This document shows, one piece after another, positions 1 to 9,062 of a stretch of 64,000 nt of DNA (within the stretch, counting starts at the first letter, position 1; each line of letters opens with the position of its first letter). The notes beneath the pieces were generated by a model, which saw nothing but the letters and a program-made list of their open reading frames with translations, searched no databases and was not told the origin of the DNA. This stretch comes from Clostridium sp. GTDB lineage: Bacteria > Bacillota > Clostridia > Clostridiales > Clostridiaceae. The position numbers were made by a program, and so were the translations under genes. The stretch spans positions 1 through 64,000 of the forward strand of contig JARLHR010000097.1 in NCBI GenBank assembly GCA_031292145.1, written 5' to 3'.

Positions 1-41
1 CGCCAGCGTTCGTCCTGAGCCAGGATCAAACTCTCAATAAA
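1..41 (-). rRNA. 16S ribosomal RNA, 5' end only (partial)
   Basis: The reverse complement of the first ~41 bases is the conserved start of bacterial 16S rRNA: it contains the AGAGTTTGATCCTGGCTCAG universal block followed by GACGAACGCTGGCG. Only the 5' end is inside the window; the gene runs off the left edge on the minus strand, and 23S and 5S would lie further left. The exact mature 5' end is not determined by sequence alone. Confidence 0.97.
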
Positions 42-188
42 AAGTTTAATCTTAGCTTACTCAAATAAAAATTGCTGGTTTACTTAAATGTATTTATCTT
101 ATTCTGTTCAATTTTCAAAGACCATTTTCTTTCTTACAACCTTCGTTGTAACATTTTGTTGCTTACTATCGTTCCTGACAGCTTACTT
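42..188 (-). other. rRNA operon leader (pre-16S)
   Basis: This is the transcribed leader between the rRNA promoter and 16S. On the minus strand it holds a TTTGAAAATTGAACAG block typical of clostridial rRNA leaders (upstream side of the processing stem) and a short perfect inverted repeat, ACAACGAAGGTTGT, at about 137-150. No protein gene is supported here; the open frame crossing it on the plus strand is low-complexity T-rich sequence. Confidence 0.7.
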
Positions 189-217
189 AGTATATCATCG
201 CATTTTCTAACTGTCAA
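189..217 (-). promoter_or_regulatory. Strong sigma-A promoter of the rRNA operon
   Basis: Read on the minus strand: a perfect -35 TTGACA (212-217), a 17-bp spacer, and a -10 TATACT (189-194). Upstream (218-290) lies an A-rich stretch on the minus strand like an UP element. Orientation and distance (~150 bp before 16S) fit an rRNA promoter. I found no second equally good rRNA promoter further upstream. Confidence 0.88.
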
Positions 218-677
218 CAACTTTTTCAGAAATTTCTTTTTAGTCTTTTTCAAAACTTTCTTTTTAGATGTTTTCTTAAATTTAAGTTACTGTTTGTATT
301 GTCTTGCAGTGCTTTATTATCTTATCACCTATGTGATATTATCGTTATTTATGTTTCCACTATTTTTTGAAATTATTCTTTCATTCTGTAATAATTATTC
401 ATTATTTTAGTTTTTATTTATATTGATACACTTGTAATGGTTGTTCTATGCATTCTCTATTCTATGCCACATTATAATTACTATGTTTTCTTATATTCAA
501 TTATCTTTATTGTTTTAATTATTTATTTCCCTGTCTAGTAAAAGTTTATTCTCCTCATCCCCTACTATTTACACTCCTTTCACTTTCATCATCTTATTAA
601 GACTTTCCCTTCTTTATAATATATATATTAACGTGAAAATAAGAGCTTACATTAAATAAACTCTTATAAAATATACT
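218..677. other. AT-rich intergenic region upstream of the rRNA promoter
   Basis: 460 bases of very AT-rich sequence. The part next to the promoter (218-290) is A-tract rich on the minus strand and probably acts as an UP element. I see no conserved gene, tRNA or riboswitch in the rest; the open frame through 72-410 on the plus strand has composition-driven F/L/Y-rich content and no ribosome-binding site. Confidence 0.5.
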
Positions 678-713
678 AATTTTAACGGCGATAAAATTAT
701 CGCCGTTAAAATT
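678..713 (-). terminator. Long perfect inverted repeat, terminator-like
   Basis: A 17-bp perfect stem (678-694 with 697-713) around a 2-base loop, containing AACGGCGATAA. It lies 6 bases after the TetR stop codon, so it is probably the TetR terminator. A clean U-tract is lacking because the A/T part is inside the stem. Confidence 0.65.
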
Positions 714-719
714 ATTTTT

Positions 720-1283
720 CTAGCTTTTCGAAACAGATAAAATGAAATCATCTATCATAAATTGAAAACTATTCTCTAAATTTACTGGATTTTGAAAATA
801 TCCATGTGAACTTAAGGAAACAAAACCATGTATGAGACTCCTTAATGCTCTACTTTTGTGAATCACATACGTTTCTTCCATGCTGCAAAAATCTAAAACC
901 TTATGAATTATATCACTAGTTTCTCTTGCTAAACGCTTTACTTCATCATCTTCAGTACTTGGAATGTTCATATACAGCCTGTAACCAGTCCTATTTTCAA
1001 AAGCAAAATCTCTATATACATAAGCAAACTCTCTGATAGCAGTTTCACCACTTTTACCAATTAACCTTTCCATTAACCTAGAATTCAAGTTATTTAAAAA
1101 ATATACTGTCATTTTTATTTTAAGATCTTCTATATTCGTGAAATGATTATATAAAGATGGATATTTTATATCAAGTTTTTCCGCAATTTTTTGAAAAGTA
1201 ATCTGATTAATACCAATTTCGTCAGCCAATAAAAAAGCAGCTTGAATGATTTTTTCCTTAGTTAAGTTTCGTTTTTGTACCAT
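720..1283 (-). CDS. TetR/AcrR family transcriptional regulator
   Basis: A 187-residue DNA-binding repressor. Residues ~6-55 form the TetR helix-turn-helix (TKEKIIQAAFLLADEIG, then QKIAEKLDIKYPSLYNHF); the rest is a helical ligand-binding domain of the WHG/TetR_C type, with a hydrophobic tail. The start is preceded by AAGGGGCG. It is divergent from the MFS pump at 1533, and the shared 250-bp gap has repeated AAACTATA half-sites, so it most likely represses itself and the pump in response to an effector I cannot name. Family assignment is secure; ligand unknown. Confidence 0.9.
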   Translation of the reverse strand: MVQKRNLTKEKIIQAAFLLADEIGINQITFQKIAEKLDIKYPSLYNHFTNIEDLKIKMTVYFLNNLNSRLMERLIGKSGETAIREFAYVYRDFAFENRTGYRLYMNIPSTEDDEVKRLARETSDIIHKVLDFCSMEETYVIHKSRALRSLIHGFVSLSSHGYFQNPVNLENSFQFMIDDFILSVSKS

Positions 1284-1344
1284 TTAATCGCCCCTTATAA
1301 TTGTAATTATTAAAAATAGTTTAGCATGTTAGATTATATTTATC

Positions 1345-1384
1345 AAACTATAAGTTATAGTTTACAAATTATATTTTATAGTTT
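1345..1384. promoter_or_regulatory. Candidate TetR operator (three half-sites)
   Basis: AAACTATA (1345-1352), 3-bp spacer, TATAGTTT (1356-1363) form an exact inverted repeat; a third TATAGTTT lies at 1377-1384. The cluster sits in the gap between the divergent tetR and MFS genes, where such operators are expected. The link to this TetR is inferred. Confidence 0.55.
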
Positions 1385-1440
1385 ATTATTATATTAGAAA
1401 GTATTGCTATATGATATAACATGTATTTCATTGAACTAAT

Positions 1441-1499
1441 GCACAATCAAAAAAATAATAGACCAGTATGCTTGTCTATTGTTTTCTTTCATGTGCCTA
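1441..1499 (+). repeat. Dispersed repeat family A, copy 1 (short form)
   Basis: A 59-bp copy of a dispersed hairpin element. Its left end is GCACAATCAAAAAAATAATA and its right end TTTTCTTTCATGTGCC; the ends are imperfect inverted repeats. The interior pair AGACCAGTATGC / GTCTAT closes a small stem. It lies just upstream of the MFS gene and would contribute false N-terminal residues if an earlier start were chosen. Confidence 0.85.
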
Positions 1500-1532
1500 A
1501 TAATAAAACTAATAAGAAGGAATAAATATATT

Positions 1533-2723
1533 ATGCAAATGTGGAAAAGAAATTTAATAGTTTGTTGGTTTGGAATGTTTGTAACAGGTATCGGAATGAG
1601 TCAAATTGCACCAGTATTGCCACTTTTCATAGAGCATCTAGGAGTAAATAATACTGCTTCAATTGCGCAACTTTCCGGAATTGCTTTTGGTATTACCTTT
1701 ATCAGTTCGGCCATTTTCTCACCAATTTGGGGGCATGCTGCTGATAAATTTGGACGAAAGCCAATGCTACTTAGGGCAAGCCTTGGTATGTCTATAGTTA
1801 TAGGTTGCATGGGATTTGCACCAAATGTATATGTATTAATAGGATTGAGATTATTACAAGGTATTATCACAGGTTATGGCACCGCCTGCACTACATTGAT
1901 TGCAACTCAAACGGATAAGGAACACGCTGGATACGCTTTAGGTACACTTTCAACTGCAAATATTGCAGGTTCTTTGCTTGGGCCAACAATTGGCGGTTTT
2001 GTAGGAGAAACCTTTGGTTTACAAAATGTATTTTTCATAACTGGTGCACTACTCTTTGTTGCATTTATAACAACTGCTTTATTTGTAAAGGAATCTTTCA
2101 CTAGTGAAGGTAAAAAAGTCCTTAGCTTTAATGAGGTATGGAATACTGTTCCTGAAAAAAGCTTGACCATTACAATGTTTGCGACCTTTTTTATATTAAC
2201 TGTAGCATTATATTCCATTGAACCAATCATAACAGTATATGTTGCCCAGTTATCCAGCAATACCAGTCATGTTGCACTGCTAGCTGGAATAACCTTCTCA
2301 GCTTCTGGCCTCGCAAATATCATTGCTGCTCCAAGACTTGGAAAACTCTCTGATAAAATAGGAGCGCATAAAGTTATATTAGTAGCTCTTATAGTTGCAG
2401 GAATTATTTTTATACCACAAGCCTTTGCAAAAAATACTTGGCAGTTAATGGGACTTCGCTTTTTATTTGGATTAACGGCTGGAGGGCTTACTCCTTCTGT
2501 TAACATTCTGATTAAGAAAATCACCCCTGCTTCTCTTACAGGCAGAGTTTTTGGTTTTAGCATGTCAGCAGCCTATTTAGGCATATTTGCCGGTTCAGTT
2601 TTAGGTGGACAAGTAGCATCTTATTTAGGTATCAGGTATGTATTTTTTATTACAAGTGCATTGCTGCTGATTAATGCAGTGTGGGTTTATTTTAAAGTGT
2701 ATAAAAAACTTAGTTTAAATTAA
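1533..2723 (+). CDS. MFS drug-efflux transporter (DHA1, MdtG-like)
   Basis: A 12-helix major facilitator of about 396 residues. The loop 2-3 signature is clear ([11 protein letters not shown], near residue 60), and a second copy follows in the C-terminal half ([14 protein letters not shown]). Overall pattern ([21 protein letters not shown] at the N-terminus, [11 protein letters not shown] after helix 4) is like multidrug pumps of the MdtG type. I chose the ATG at 1533 because AGAAGGA lies upstream and any earlier ATG falls inside repeat family A. It is divergent from tetR and is followed by a YecD-like hydrolase 43 bp on, probably co-transcribed. The exported compound is unknown. Confidence 0.88.
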   Translation: MQMWKRNLIVCWFGMFVTGIGMSQIAPVLPLFIEHLGVNNTASIAQLSGIAFGITFISSAIFSPIWGHAADKFGRKPMLLRASLGMSIVIGCMGFAPNVYVLIGLRLLQGIITGYGTACTTLIATQTDKEHAGYALGTLSTANIAGSLLGPTIGGFVGETFGLQNVFFITGALLFVAFITTALFVKESFTSEGKKVLSFNEVWNTVPEKSLTITMFATFFILTVALYSIEPIITVYVAQLSSNTSHVALLAGITFSASGLANIIAAPRLGKLSDKIGAHKVILVALIVAGIIFIPQAFAKNTWQLMGLRFLFGLTAGGLTPSVNILIKKITPASLTGRVFGFSMSAAYLGIFAGSVLGGQVASYLGIRYVFFITSALLLINAVWVYFKVYKKLSLN

Positions 2724-2766
2724 TAATCATTATATAAAAGAAAATAAATGTATTGGAGAGACAAAA

Positions 2767-3357
2767 ATGAAAGATTTAAAATTAAGAGAAATTGAATTAA
2801 TGAAATCAGAAAAAACAGCCCTTGTGGTAATAGACTTGCAAAATGGAATTGTAAATAGGAATCTTTCACCTCATACTAGTGTAGAAGTTATTCAAAATGC
2901 AAGTAAATTAGTTAATACATTTACAGAAAAGGGAGCCTTCGTAGTTCTTGTGAGAGTTTCTTCTTCAGACGGAAAAGATATGGTTAAACCAAGTGTAGAT
3001 TCAAAACCTACTCCTATAAAATTTAATGAAGGATGGGATTCCTATGTGCCTGAACTAGCAAAATTTAAGAACGTTCATACTATTACCAAAAGGCAATGGG
3101 GAGCATTCTACGGTACTGATCTTGATTTACAATTAAGACGCCGCGGCATTGATACTATTGTACTATGCGGTATTTCTACCGGAATTGGTGTAGATACTAC
3201 AGCTAGGGAAGCCTATCAACATGGATATAATCAAATTTTTGTTGAAGATGCAATGACAGCGATATCAAAAGAAGAACATGATTATGTTTGTAAAAATATT
3301 TTCCCTAGAATAGGTAAAATTAGAACAAGCGAAGAAGTAATTTTATCTTTGAAATAA
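2767..3357 (+). CDS. Isochorismatase-family hydrolase, YecD-like
   Basis: A 196-residue cysteine-hydrolase fold protein. The family Asp is D23 (VVIDLQNG) and Lys is K108 ([13 protein letters not shown]). The usual nucleophilic Cys in the G-x-x-T-x-x-C-V motif is replaced by Gly here ([14 protein letters not shown]), as I recall it is in E. coli YecD, whose [11 protein letters not shown] and [13 protein letters not shown] segments it closely matches. It may thus act like true isochorismatases, which also lack the Cys, or have another role. A GGAGAG site precedes the ATG. It probably forms an operon with the upstream efflux pump and ends at a strong terminator. Confidence 0.85.
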   Translation: MKDLKLREIELMKSEKTALVVIDLQNGIVNRNLSPHTSVEVIQNASKLVNTFTEKGAFVVLVRVSSSDGKDMVKPSVDSKPTPIKFNEGWDSYVPELAKFKNVHTITKRQWGAFYGTDLDLQLRRRGIDTIVLCGISTGIGVDTTAREAYQHGYNQIFVEDAMTAISKEEHDYVCKNIFPRIGKIRTSEEVILSLK

Positions 3358-3371
3358 ACTTAAATAGAGAA

Positions 3372-3422
3372 CTAAAGACTAGTTACCTAATTTTGACACA
3401 AAATTAGGTAACTAGTCTTTAG
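3372..3422 (+). terminator. Strong hairpin terminator after the yecD-like gene
   Basis: A perfect 23-bp stem (3372-3394 with 3400-3422) with a GACAC loop, containing GACTAGTTACC. It is followed by T-rich sequence (TATTTATATTT). A very similar GACTAGTTAC stem ends the Gx transporter gene at 32996-33033, so this stem may itself be a reused sequence. Confidence 0.8.
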
Positions 3423-3431
3423 TATTTATAT

Positions 3432-3584
3432 TTAAATTATAAACTTAGATATTCCTTCTTTTAGTTTTTCAGAACTTGCTTTAGCTTTTAATGTTTCTTC
3501 AAAAACATAATAAGACTTATTACTTACATCATTATATTGAGGATTTTTATCCCTTATCAATTTATTATAATTCTTTATTACACC
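3432..3584 (-). pseudogene. Remnant of a MazG-like nucleotide pyrophosphohydrolase
   Basis: On the minus strand an open frame of ~50 codons, from about 3584 to the stop at 3432-3434, begins GVIKNYNKLIRDKNPQ. That resembles the N-terminus of phosphoribosyl-ATP pyrophosphohydrolase-like proteins (YNKLVRDKIPEI...). A full-length member is about 100 residues; here the frame ends early and has no ATG (a TTG at 3558-3560 is the only possible start, with poor spacing from AGGTG). I read it as a truncated gene, with low certainty. Confidence 0.35.
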
Positions 3585-3597
3585 TCACTCTTTTTCT

Positions 3598-4560
3598 TTA
3601 ATAAAGTGCTTTAGAATTTTCTAAAATGTCCTTTAAATGAGTTACACAATGTTGAAAATCCTTAGTTCCCTGTGCATCTAACGGAATCTCCAAAATCCTA
3701 TCAACACCATTTTGCGATATTACACACGGAAGACTTAATGCCACATCTTTTACACCATATTGGCCATTTAATACTACAGATACTGGAACTACACATCTTT
3801 CATTCATCATGATTGCTGCTATTAACCTGCATGCACTTAATGCCACACCAGAACTTGTACATCCTTTAAGCTCTACAATATCTAAACCTACAGTTTTCAT
3901 TTCCTTCAAAATTTTATCCTTGTCAATTTTTTCTTTTAATTCAAATTGGCTTTCAAAATTATCAAAGGAAATTCCTACAATATTTACAGTATTCCATGGA
4001 ATAAAGGATGTTGATCCATGCTCCCCTAATACGAATCCGGTTACGTTCTTCGCATCTACCCCGCATATATCACCTAATATTTTGTTGAATCTAGCAGTAT
4101 CTAATAAGGTACCAGTACCCATGATTTTATCTTTTGGATAATTAAATTTTTTCTGTGCCACATACACAAGAATATCCAAAGGATTAGATACACTAATAAT
4201 AATTGCATCCCTCGTATATCGGACAATCTTCTCCATAGTTTCACACATAATAGAAATATTCTGTTCTAACAATACCATTCGATCCCTGGAATTACCTTGT
4301 TTAATACTTGGTCCAGCTGTCATAACAATAATTTGCGCATCCGCACAATCTTCATAGTCTCCAATCCTCACCGAAGCATTTGAGCTGTAAGCAAAGGCAG
4401 TAGTGTGACTGGCATCTAAAACTTCTCCAAGTGCTTTATCTCTATTTCGATTAATAACAACAATATCATTTACTACATTCATTCTTAAAATTGAATTAAG
4501 AATAGCTGCCCCTACATTTCCAGCTCCAATAATAACAAGCTTTCCATATTTTATTTTCAT
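3598..4560 (-). CDS. L-lactate/2-hydroxyacid dehydrogenase (LDH/MDH superfamily)
   Basis: An NAD-dependent 2-hydroxyacid dehydrogenase of 320 residues. Seen: nucleotide-binding GAGNVG (residues 12-17), Asp-Arg pair in LLDTARF (D154, R157), catalytic His in GEHGS (H181) and R92 in the mobile loop. The loop residue that sets specificity (Gln in LDH, Arg in MDH) is Ile86 here (AGPSIKQGNSR), so the substrate may be a bulkier or less polar 2-oxoacid than pyruvate, as in 2-hydroxyisocaproate dehydrogenases. The ATG at 4560 is chosen because GGAGG lies 8 bases upstream; an earlier ATG overlaps that site. Single gene, no operon partner evident. Confidence 0.85.
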   Translation of the reverse strand: MKIKYGKLVIIGAGNVGAAILNSILRMNVVNDIVVINRNRDKALGEVLDASHTTAFAYSSNASVRIGDYEDCADAQIIVMTAGPSIKQGNSRDRMVLLEQNISIMCETMEKIVRYTRDAIIISVSNPLDILVYVAQKKFNYPKDKIMGTGTLLDTARFNKILGDICGVDAKNVTGFVLGEHGSTSFIPWNTVNIVGISFDNFESQFELKEKIDKDKILKEMKTVGLDIVELKGCTSSGVALSACRLIAAIMMNERCVVPVSVVLNGQYGVKDVALSLPCVISQNGVDRILEIPLDAQGTKDFQHCVTHLKDILENSKALY

Positions 4561-4604
4561 AACTAGTACCTCCATATGCCTAAAGTAGTTTTACTTCTAC
4601 TTAT

Positions 4605-6167
4605 CTAAAATTCAGTAGTAATTTCTATAATATGCACATTTTTTTCTTTATTGTCTAATACTTTATACTGTATTTCCACTTGAAAATTATCTGAAAAACT
4701 TACATCTATATATTGATATTCGTCTTTTTTATTGTTTTCATCCTCTAAAATCCCCATGCTTAATGCCATTGGATCTTTTGCTAAATGCAACTCATATAAA
4801 CATCCCTCAATTTGAAGAAGTTCCTTTCTTGAAAAATTCACAAGATTATTTAATTCTTTAAAGTCAAATATAAATTTATCAAAGAATTTACTCCAGCCTT
4901 CAATAATCTCGTTTCTTTTTATACCTTCTATTTTATGTACTTCTTTTCCCTTAGCATCATAAGTCCTTATTAACTTATCCGTTTCAACTTTTAGATGTTG
5001 GAATTCATCGCCAACCTCTTGTATGCTTTTTTCTGTATTTGCTATTTCTAGAGTTACATCCTTTATCTGTTCATTTTTATATGTAAGTTCTATATTAATA
5101 TCAGAAATTTTATTATTAATATCAATTGTATCAAATTTCACTTTTTTAAATTCTTCCATTAATAAATCTAATTCTTCTAATGCTGCACTTTCCATTTTAC
5201 CTTTAATTTCTTCTGCTTTAACTTCCTGTGATTTCTTCACTTCTTGTAACCTAACATTTATTTTTTGCAAATCCATTATATCTTCTTCGGATTGATTTTT
5301 ACTTTTAATTGCTTTATTTAATAAATAACTTTTTTCTTTTAAGCTATTTTCTATAGAATTTATTTTATCCTTACATAATTCCATTTGATTTTTTACTTCA
5401 AGTAATTCTTTTTGGGATTCTTTTAACTCCTCATCTACTCTTATTATTTCAGCTTCTTTTTCATTTTTTATAAAGCTTGGAAGTATTTCTTCCTTTGGTG
5501 TAAACCTACCTCCACAAGCTTTTACTGATAACCATACTAGTCTTGCAAAATGCTGCCTATCCAACTTTTTCCAAACATTTAATAATGTTAATTCTTTAAT
5601 ATCCACTGATTGTACAAATTCTTTTCTTTGTTCTTCATCCATATTATTTATAATTTCTTCTATACTTTCTGTGGTCTCTTGTAAATCGACGAATGGCTGC
5701 TCATTTATAAATTCTTTAGCTTTTCCACCGAACTTTTCATTATATTTTAAATATATATTATCCGCTTTCTGACTTGGTGTTGAATTTTCATAAAATTTAT
5801 ATAACTTAGCTGCTTCGTCTATTATTTGCATTGATATTGCATCTTCCGCAGGATCTTCAGTATCACTTTTAGATTTTTCTACAAGAATATTAAATAATCT
5901 CTGATCTAATTCCTCTCTTGTACAATTTTTTAATTCATCCTTCTTTTCATCAATTAACTCCCATATATCTGTTACCTCTGGTTCTTCAATAATACGGTTC
6001 TTTCCAAACTTGTTTCCTAAAAAATTAATTATACTTATAGTTTTTTTCTTAGCCTTTTGCGCAATTGGCTTCGATATATTAGTTATATTGATAATTTCAA
6101 GTAAGGCTACTTGTTCAATTATATCGTTATCCGAAATTTTTCTAAATCCATCAAAAATATTGGGCAT
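4605..6167 (-). CDS. Coiled-coil protein of unknown function
   Basis: A 520-residue, highly charged, soluble-looking protein that I do not recognise as a named family. Residues ~1-230 are mixed helical with a NNMDEEQRKEFVQ-type segment that faintly recalls YaaW-like proteins. Residues ~240-410 are a long Lys/Glu-rich coiled coil with heptad-like spacing. The last ~110 residues return to a globular, beta-containing domain ending in KNVHIIEITTEF. No signal peptide or membrane segment. AGAAGGAGA precedes the ATG. It stands alone between an LDH-like gene and an ABC exporter operon. Function unknown. Confidence 0.75.
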   Translation of the reverse strand: MPNIFDGFRKISDNDIIEQVALLEIINITNISKPIAQKAKKKTISIINFLGNKFGKNRIIEEPEVTDIWELIDEKKDELKNCTREELDQRLFNILVEKSKSDTEDPAEDAISMQIIDEAAKLYKFYENSTPSQKADNIYLKYNEKFGGKAKEFINEQPFVDLQETTESIEEIINNMDEEQRKEFVQSVDIKELTLLNVWKKLDRQHFARLVWLSVKACGGRFTPKEEILPSFIKNEKEAEIIRVDEELKESQKELLEVKNQMELCKDKINSIENSLKEKSYLLNKAIKSKNQSEEDIMDLQKINVRLQEVKKSQEVKAEEIKGKMESAALEELDLLMEEFKKVKFDTIDINNKISDINIELTYKNEQIKDVTLEIANTEKSIQEVGDEFQHLKVETDKLIRTYDAKGKEVHKIEGIKRNEIIEGWSKFFDKFIFDFKELNNLVNFSRKELLQIEGCLYELHLAKDPMALSMGILEDENNKKDEYQYIDVSFSDNFQVEIQYKVLDNKEKNVHIIEITTEF

Positions 6168-6335
6168 GTCTGTCTCCTTCTATTAAGTAAAATTCCCATA
6201 AATTATACCATATTGCTACTATATTTTAAAGTCCGTTCAAATTTTTTACAATTTCCTCATTTAATTAACATCCAAATATATAAAAAAATAACAAGTCAAC
6301 ATTCTAGACTCTTTTGTGTCATTACAAATGCATAT

Positions 6336-7118
6336 TTATGACCCTATAGATTTATAATGTCTTACTCCAACTTTCCATAATATAAAAGCTGGTATTAAAA
6401 ACAATACAGCACAAATAGGTGATATCATATATAGCACCTTATTTTCATGTATTCTATCTATAAGATAAAGATAAGGATAATAGTTTACAAAAGCTAATGG
6501 AACTATAAATGTAAAGAACTTTAATACCCAATTACTATATATATTTAATGGATACTGAGCTATTTCTCTGCCTCCATCTGTAAAAATATTCATAAATTCC
6601 AAACCTTCTATTGTAAAAAAGCATATAGCTGCATATATTATAAACAATCCAAAGAATAAACACATTCCCCCTATTATCATAAGAGTTAAGGTAAATATTT
6701 TCCCCAGTGACCATTGAACATTACATGTGGTTATTCCATATATAAAAATAACTATAGCTTGAATTAACCTGCCGACTCTTGAAAATTCAATTTTACTCCC
6801 TAGTACCTGTATAATTTCATTTCTAGGTCTTAACATGATTCTATCAAATTCTCCATTTGATATTATTGCTGAAAATCTATCAAAGCCTCTTCCAAAACAC
6901 TCTGCTAAAGCAAAAGAAATAAATATGGTACTAAAACATAGTAAGACTTGATTAAAAGTATATCCCTCAATATTGCCGAATCTATTAAACAAAAAATACA
7001 TTGATAAAAATGAAAATGCCGTTGTCAAGCCTTGTCCTATAGCTGTAAATAAAAAAGAGGTCTTGTACTCCATTGCAGATCTCAAGTGAATTGAAAAATA
7101 TTTAAAGTATAATTCCAT
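6336..7118 (-). CDS. ABC-2 type transporter permease (second subunit)
   Basis: A 260-residue integral membrane protein with about six hydrophobic helices and a short cytosolic N-terminus (MELYFKYFSIHLRSAMEYKTSF). It belongs to the ABC-2 permease group that pairs with an NatA/CcmA-like ATPase. It ends a three-gene operon, starting 3 bp after the previous permease. Together the three would form an exporter; cargo (drug, lipid or polysaccharide) cannot be told from sequence. Confidence 0.8.
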   Translation of the reverse strand: MELYFKYFSIHLRSAMEYKTSFLFTAIGQGLTTAFSFLSMYFLFNRFGNIEGYTFNQVLLCFSTIFISFALAECFGRGFDRFSAIISNGEFDRIMLRPRNEIIQVLGSKIEFSRVGRLIQAIVIFIYGITTCNVQWSLGKIFTLTLMIIGGMCLFFGLFIIYAAICFFTIEGLEFMNIFTDGGREIAQYPLNIYSNWVLKFFTFIVPLAFVNYYPYLYLIDRIHENKVLYMISPICAVLFLIPAFILWKVGVRHYKSIGS

Positions 7119-7121
7119 TTT

Positions 7122-7925
7122 CTAACCTCCCTGAACTATTACTTTCTTCATTGCCTTGCTCATCATAAACTTTCCAATTAAAATTAATGACATTGCCCAA
7201 AATAATTGAAGCATTATTGCTTTTATTGCTTCATCACCTGGAATTCCTCCAGTATATATTCTAAAGGGAGTATTTTGCATAGCTGCAAAAGGTGAAATGT
7301 AAATATATTTTGTTATAAATTCTGGAAGTAAAGGCAAAGGTACAAGTCCTCCTGCGAAAAAATCTGCAATCATTACCATTGTCATTCTAACACCCATAGA
7401 TGATATGGTGAAAAATGTAAAGATATAGATTAACATACTATATCCAACCACCACTATAGTCCCAAGTATTACAGATACTAAAAATAGTATAAATGAATAT
7501 ATTGACGCTGGCCCATTAAACTTATACGTTTCTGGTAAAAATGAAGCGATTATAAGTATAGGAAAACATCTCAAAACTGCTTTGGATACTCTTGTTGCAC
7601 AACTTTTTGCAAACCACATATTATAAATATTTAAGGGTCTACAAACTTCATAAGCAACATTTCCACTAGAAATTGCTTCAAATATATCATTATCTAAAAA
7701 CCAAGTCATAAATAAAGCTAGAAAGCTCTGCTGCAGCCATATGTAACTTGAAAGTTCTGAAATAGTCATATTGCTTGCTGATGGATTGCCTTTATAAAAG
7801 CTATGATAAAGCATTATATACATAAACCCCCAAGCAAACTGGGTAACTACCCCTGCATAAGCAGCAGCTCTATATTGAAGCCCATTTATAAATCTTATCT
7901 TAAAAAAACTCCAATATGCCCTCAT
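7122..7925 (-). CDS. ABC-2 type transporter permease (first subunit)
   Basis: A 267-residue membrane protein with about six hydrophobic segments, beginning MRAYWSFFKIRFINGLQYRA. It resembles the permeases of two-permease ABC-2 exporters, and its partner follows at 7118. Its start overlaps the end of the ATPase gene by 4 bp (ATGA-type), so translation is coupled. Residues just before the C-terminus are basic (MMSKAMKKVIVQGG). Confidence 0.8.
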   Translation of the reverse strand: MRAYWSFFKIRFINGLQYRAAAYAGVVTQFAWGFMYIMLYHSFYKGNPSASNMTISELSSYIWLQQSFLALFMTWFLDNDIFEAISSGNVAYEVCRPLNIYNMWFAKSCATRVSKAVLRCFPILIIASFLPETYKFNGPASIYSFILFLVSVILGTIVVVGYSMLIYIFTFFTISSMGVRMTMVMIADFFAGGLVPLPLLPEFITKYIYISPFAAMQNTPFRIYTGGIPGDEAIKAIMLQLFWAMSLILIGKFMMSKAMKKVIVQGG

Positions 7926-8896
7926 ATCTCGTACTCCTTGTAAAGCCCAACTACTACGTCCTCAACTGTAGTAGAACTTACTTGTACATCAATGATATTC
8001 ACTTTAGAAGATAAATACCCAATACTTTCAGAAACAGAAATTTTATCTGTATCTACATCTATAACTGCCCTGCCATCATATTTCTCTTTGATTTCTAAGC
8101 CACTACATACTTCACTTAAATCTCCGTAATAATTAAGAGTTATTGTTCTTTCTGTATTAAATTTTTCCTTTAACTCCTCTAATTGTCCATCTAAAAGAAC
8201 TTTTCCTTTACCTATTAAAATTATTCTTTTTGTGAGAGCCTCTATATCTTGAGTATCATGAGTAGTTAGAATAACTGTGGTTTTTCTTTCTTGATTAATA
8301 TTTTTTATAAATTCTCTTACTGAAATTTTGGATACGGAATCTAATCCTATGGTAGGTTCATCTAGAAATAAAATTTTAGGATTATGAATTAAGGAAGCTG
8401 CAATCTCACACCTCATTCTTTGTCCTAAACTTAATTGACGGGTTGGAGTTTTTATTATCTCTCCTATATTTAGCATTTCTGAAAGCTCATTAATATTCTT
8501 TTTATATTGATTTTCAGGTACCTTATAAATATCTTTTATAAGACTAAATGAATCGATTACAGGTACATCCCACCAAAGTTGAGACCTTTGTCCAAATACT
8601 ACACCTATATCCCTCACATGGTTTACGCGATCTTTCCATGGAGTCCTTCCATTAACGATACATTGTCCACTATCAGGATTTAAAATACCACTCATAATCT
8701 TTATAGTCGTACTTTTCCCTGCTCCATTCGGCCCGATATATCCAACCATTTCTCCTTCATCAATACTAAAAGATACATTTCTTAGTGCATGAACTGTTTT
8801 ATACTTTCTGCTGAATAAGGACTTTAGCGCTTCATTGAACCCTTGATTTCTTTTGTGAACTTTAAATGTTTTAGATATATCTTTAACTTCTATCAT
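7922..8896 (-). CDS. ABC exporter ATP-binding protein
   Basis: A 324-residue ATPase. Walker A is GPNGAGKST (55-63), the Q-loop region reads FGQRSQLWWDVP, the signature is LSLGQRM, and Walker B is ILFLDEPTIGLD, followed by the switch His (TTHD). A C-terminal extension of ~90 residues after the ATPase core is typical of the CcmA/NatA group. GGAGGTG lies just upstream. It is the first gene of the ATPase-permease-permease operon; the substrate is unknown. Confidence 0.92.
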   Translation of the reverse strand: MIEVKDISKTFKVHKRNQGFNEALKSLFSRKYKTVHALRNVSFSIDEGEMVGYIGPNGAGKSTTIKIMSGILNPDSGQCIVNGRTPWKDRVNHVRDIGVVFGQRSQLWWDVPVIDSFSLIKDIYKVPENQYKKNINELSEMLNIGEIIKTPTRQLSLGQRMRCEIAASLIHNPKILFLDEPTIGLDSVSKISVREFIKNINQERKTTVILTTHDTQDIEALTKRIILIGKGKVLLDGQLEELKEKFNTERTITLNYYGDLSEVCSGLEIKEKYDGRAVIDVDTDKISVSESIGYLSSKVNIIDVQVSSTTVEDVVVGLYKEYEI

Positions 8897-8996
8897 AAGA
8901 ATAACACCTCCTTTTTAATTTTGTAAAATGCTTATAAATTATACCATAATATTACTTTATTTAAAAGTTATATCAAACTTATTTTAAATAAAAATA

Positions 8997-9025
8997 CATA
9001 TTTAACCAAGTATATTTTCATACAA
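8997..9025 (+). promoter_or_regulatory. Possible sigma-G-type promoter of the spore protein gene
   Basis: CATA (8997-9000), 18-bp spacer, CATACAA (9019-9025) roughly fits the forespore sigma-G pattern (xATx ... CATWHTA), at a sensible distance (~40 bp) from the start of a small acid-soluble spore protein gene. Weak match, supported mainly by what it precedes. Confidence 0.4.
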
Positions 9026-9062
9026 AAAAATAAAACTAATATAGATATGGAGGTGTTAAATA

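Noticed and set aside
72..410. 112-codon open frame on the plus strand near the left edge
   Set aside because: It lies over the rRNA leader and promoter on the opposite strand, is F/L/Y-rich from T-rich DNA, and has no ribosome-binding site.
1479..1532. Longer N-terminus for the MFS transporter
   Set aside because: The extra codons are inside repeat family A and lack a ribosome-binding site; the ATG at 1533 has AGAAGGA.
1601..2563. Three minus-strand open frames opposite the MFS gene
   Set aside because: They are antisense shadows of a well-conserved transporter, with no start signals.
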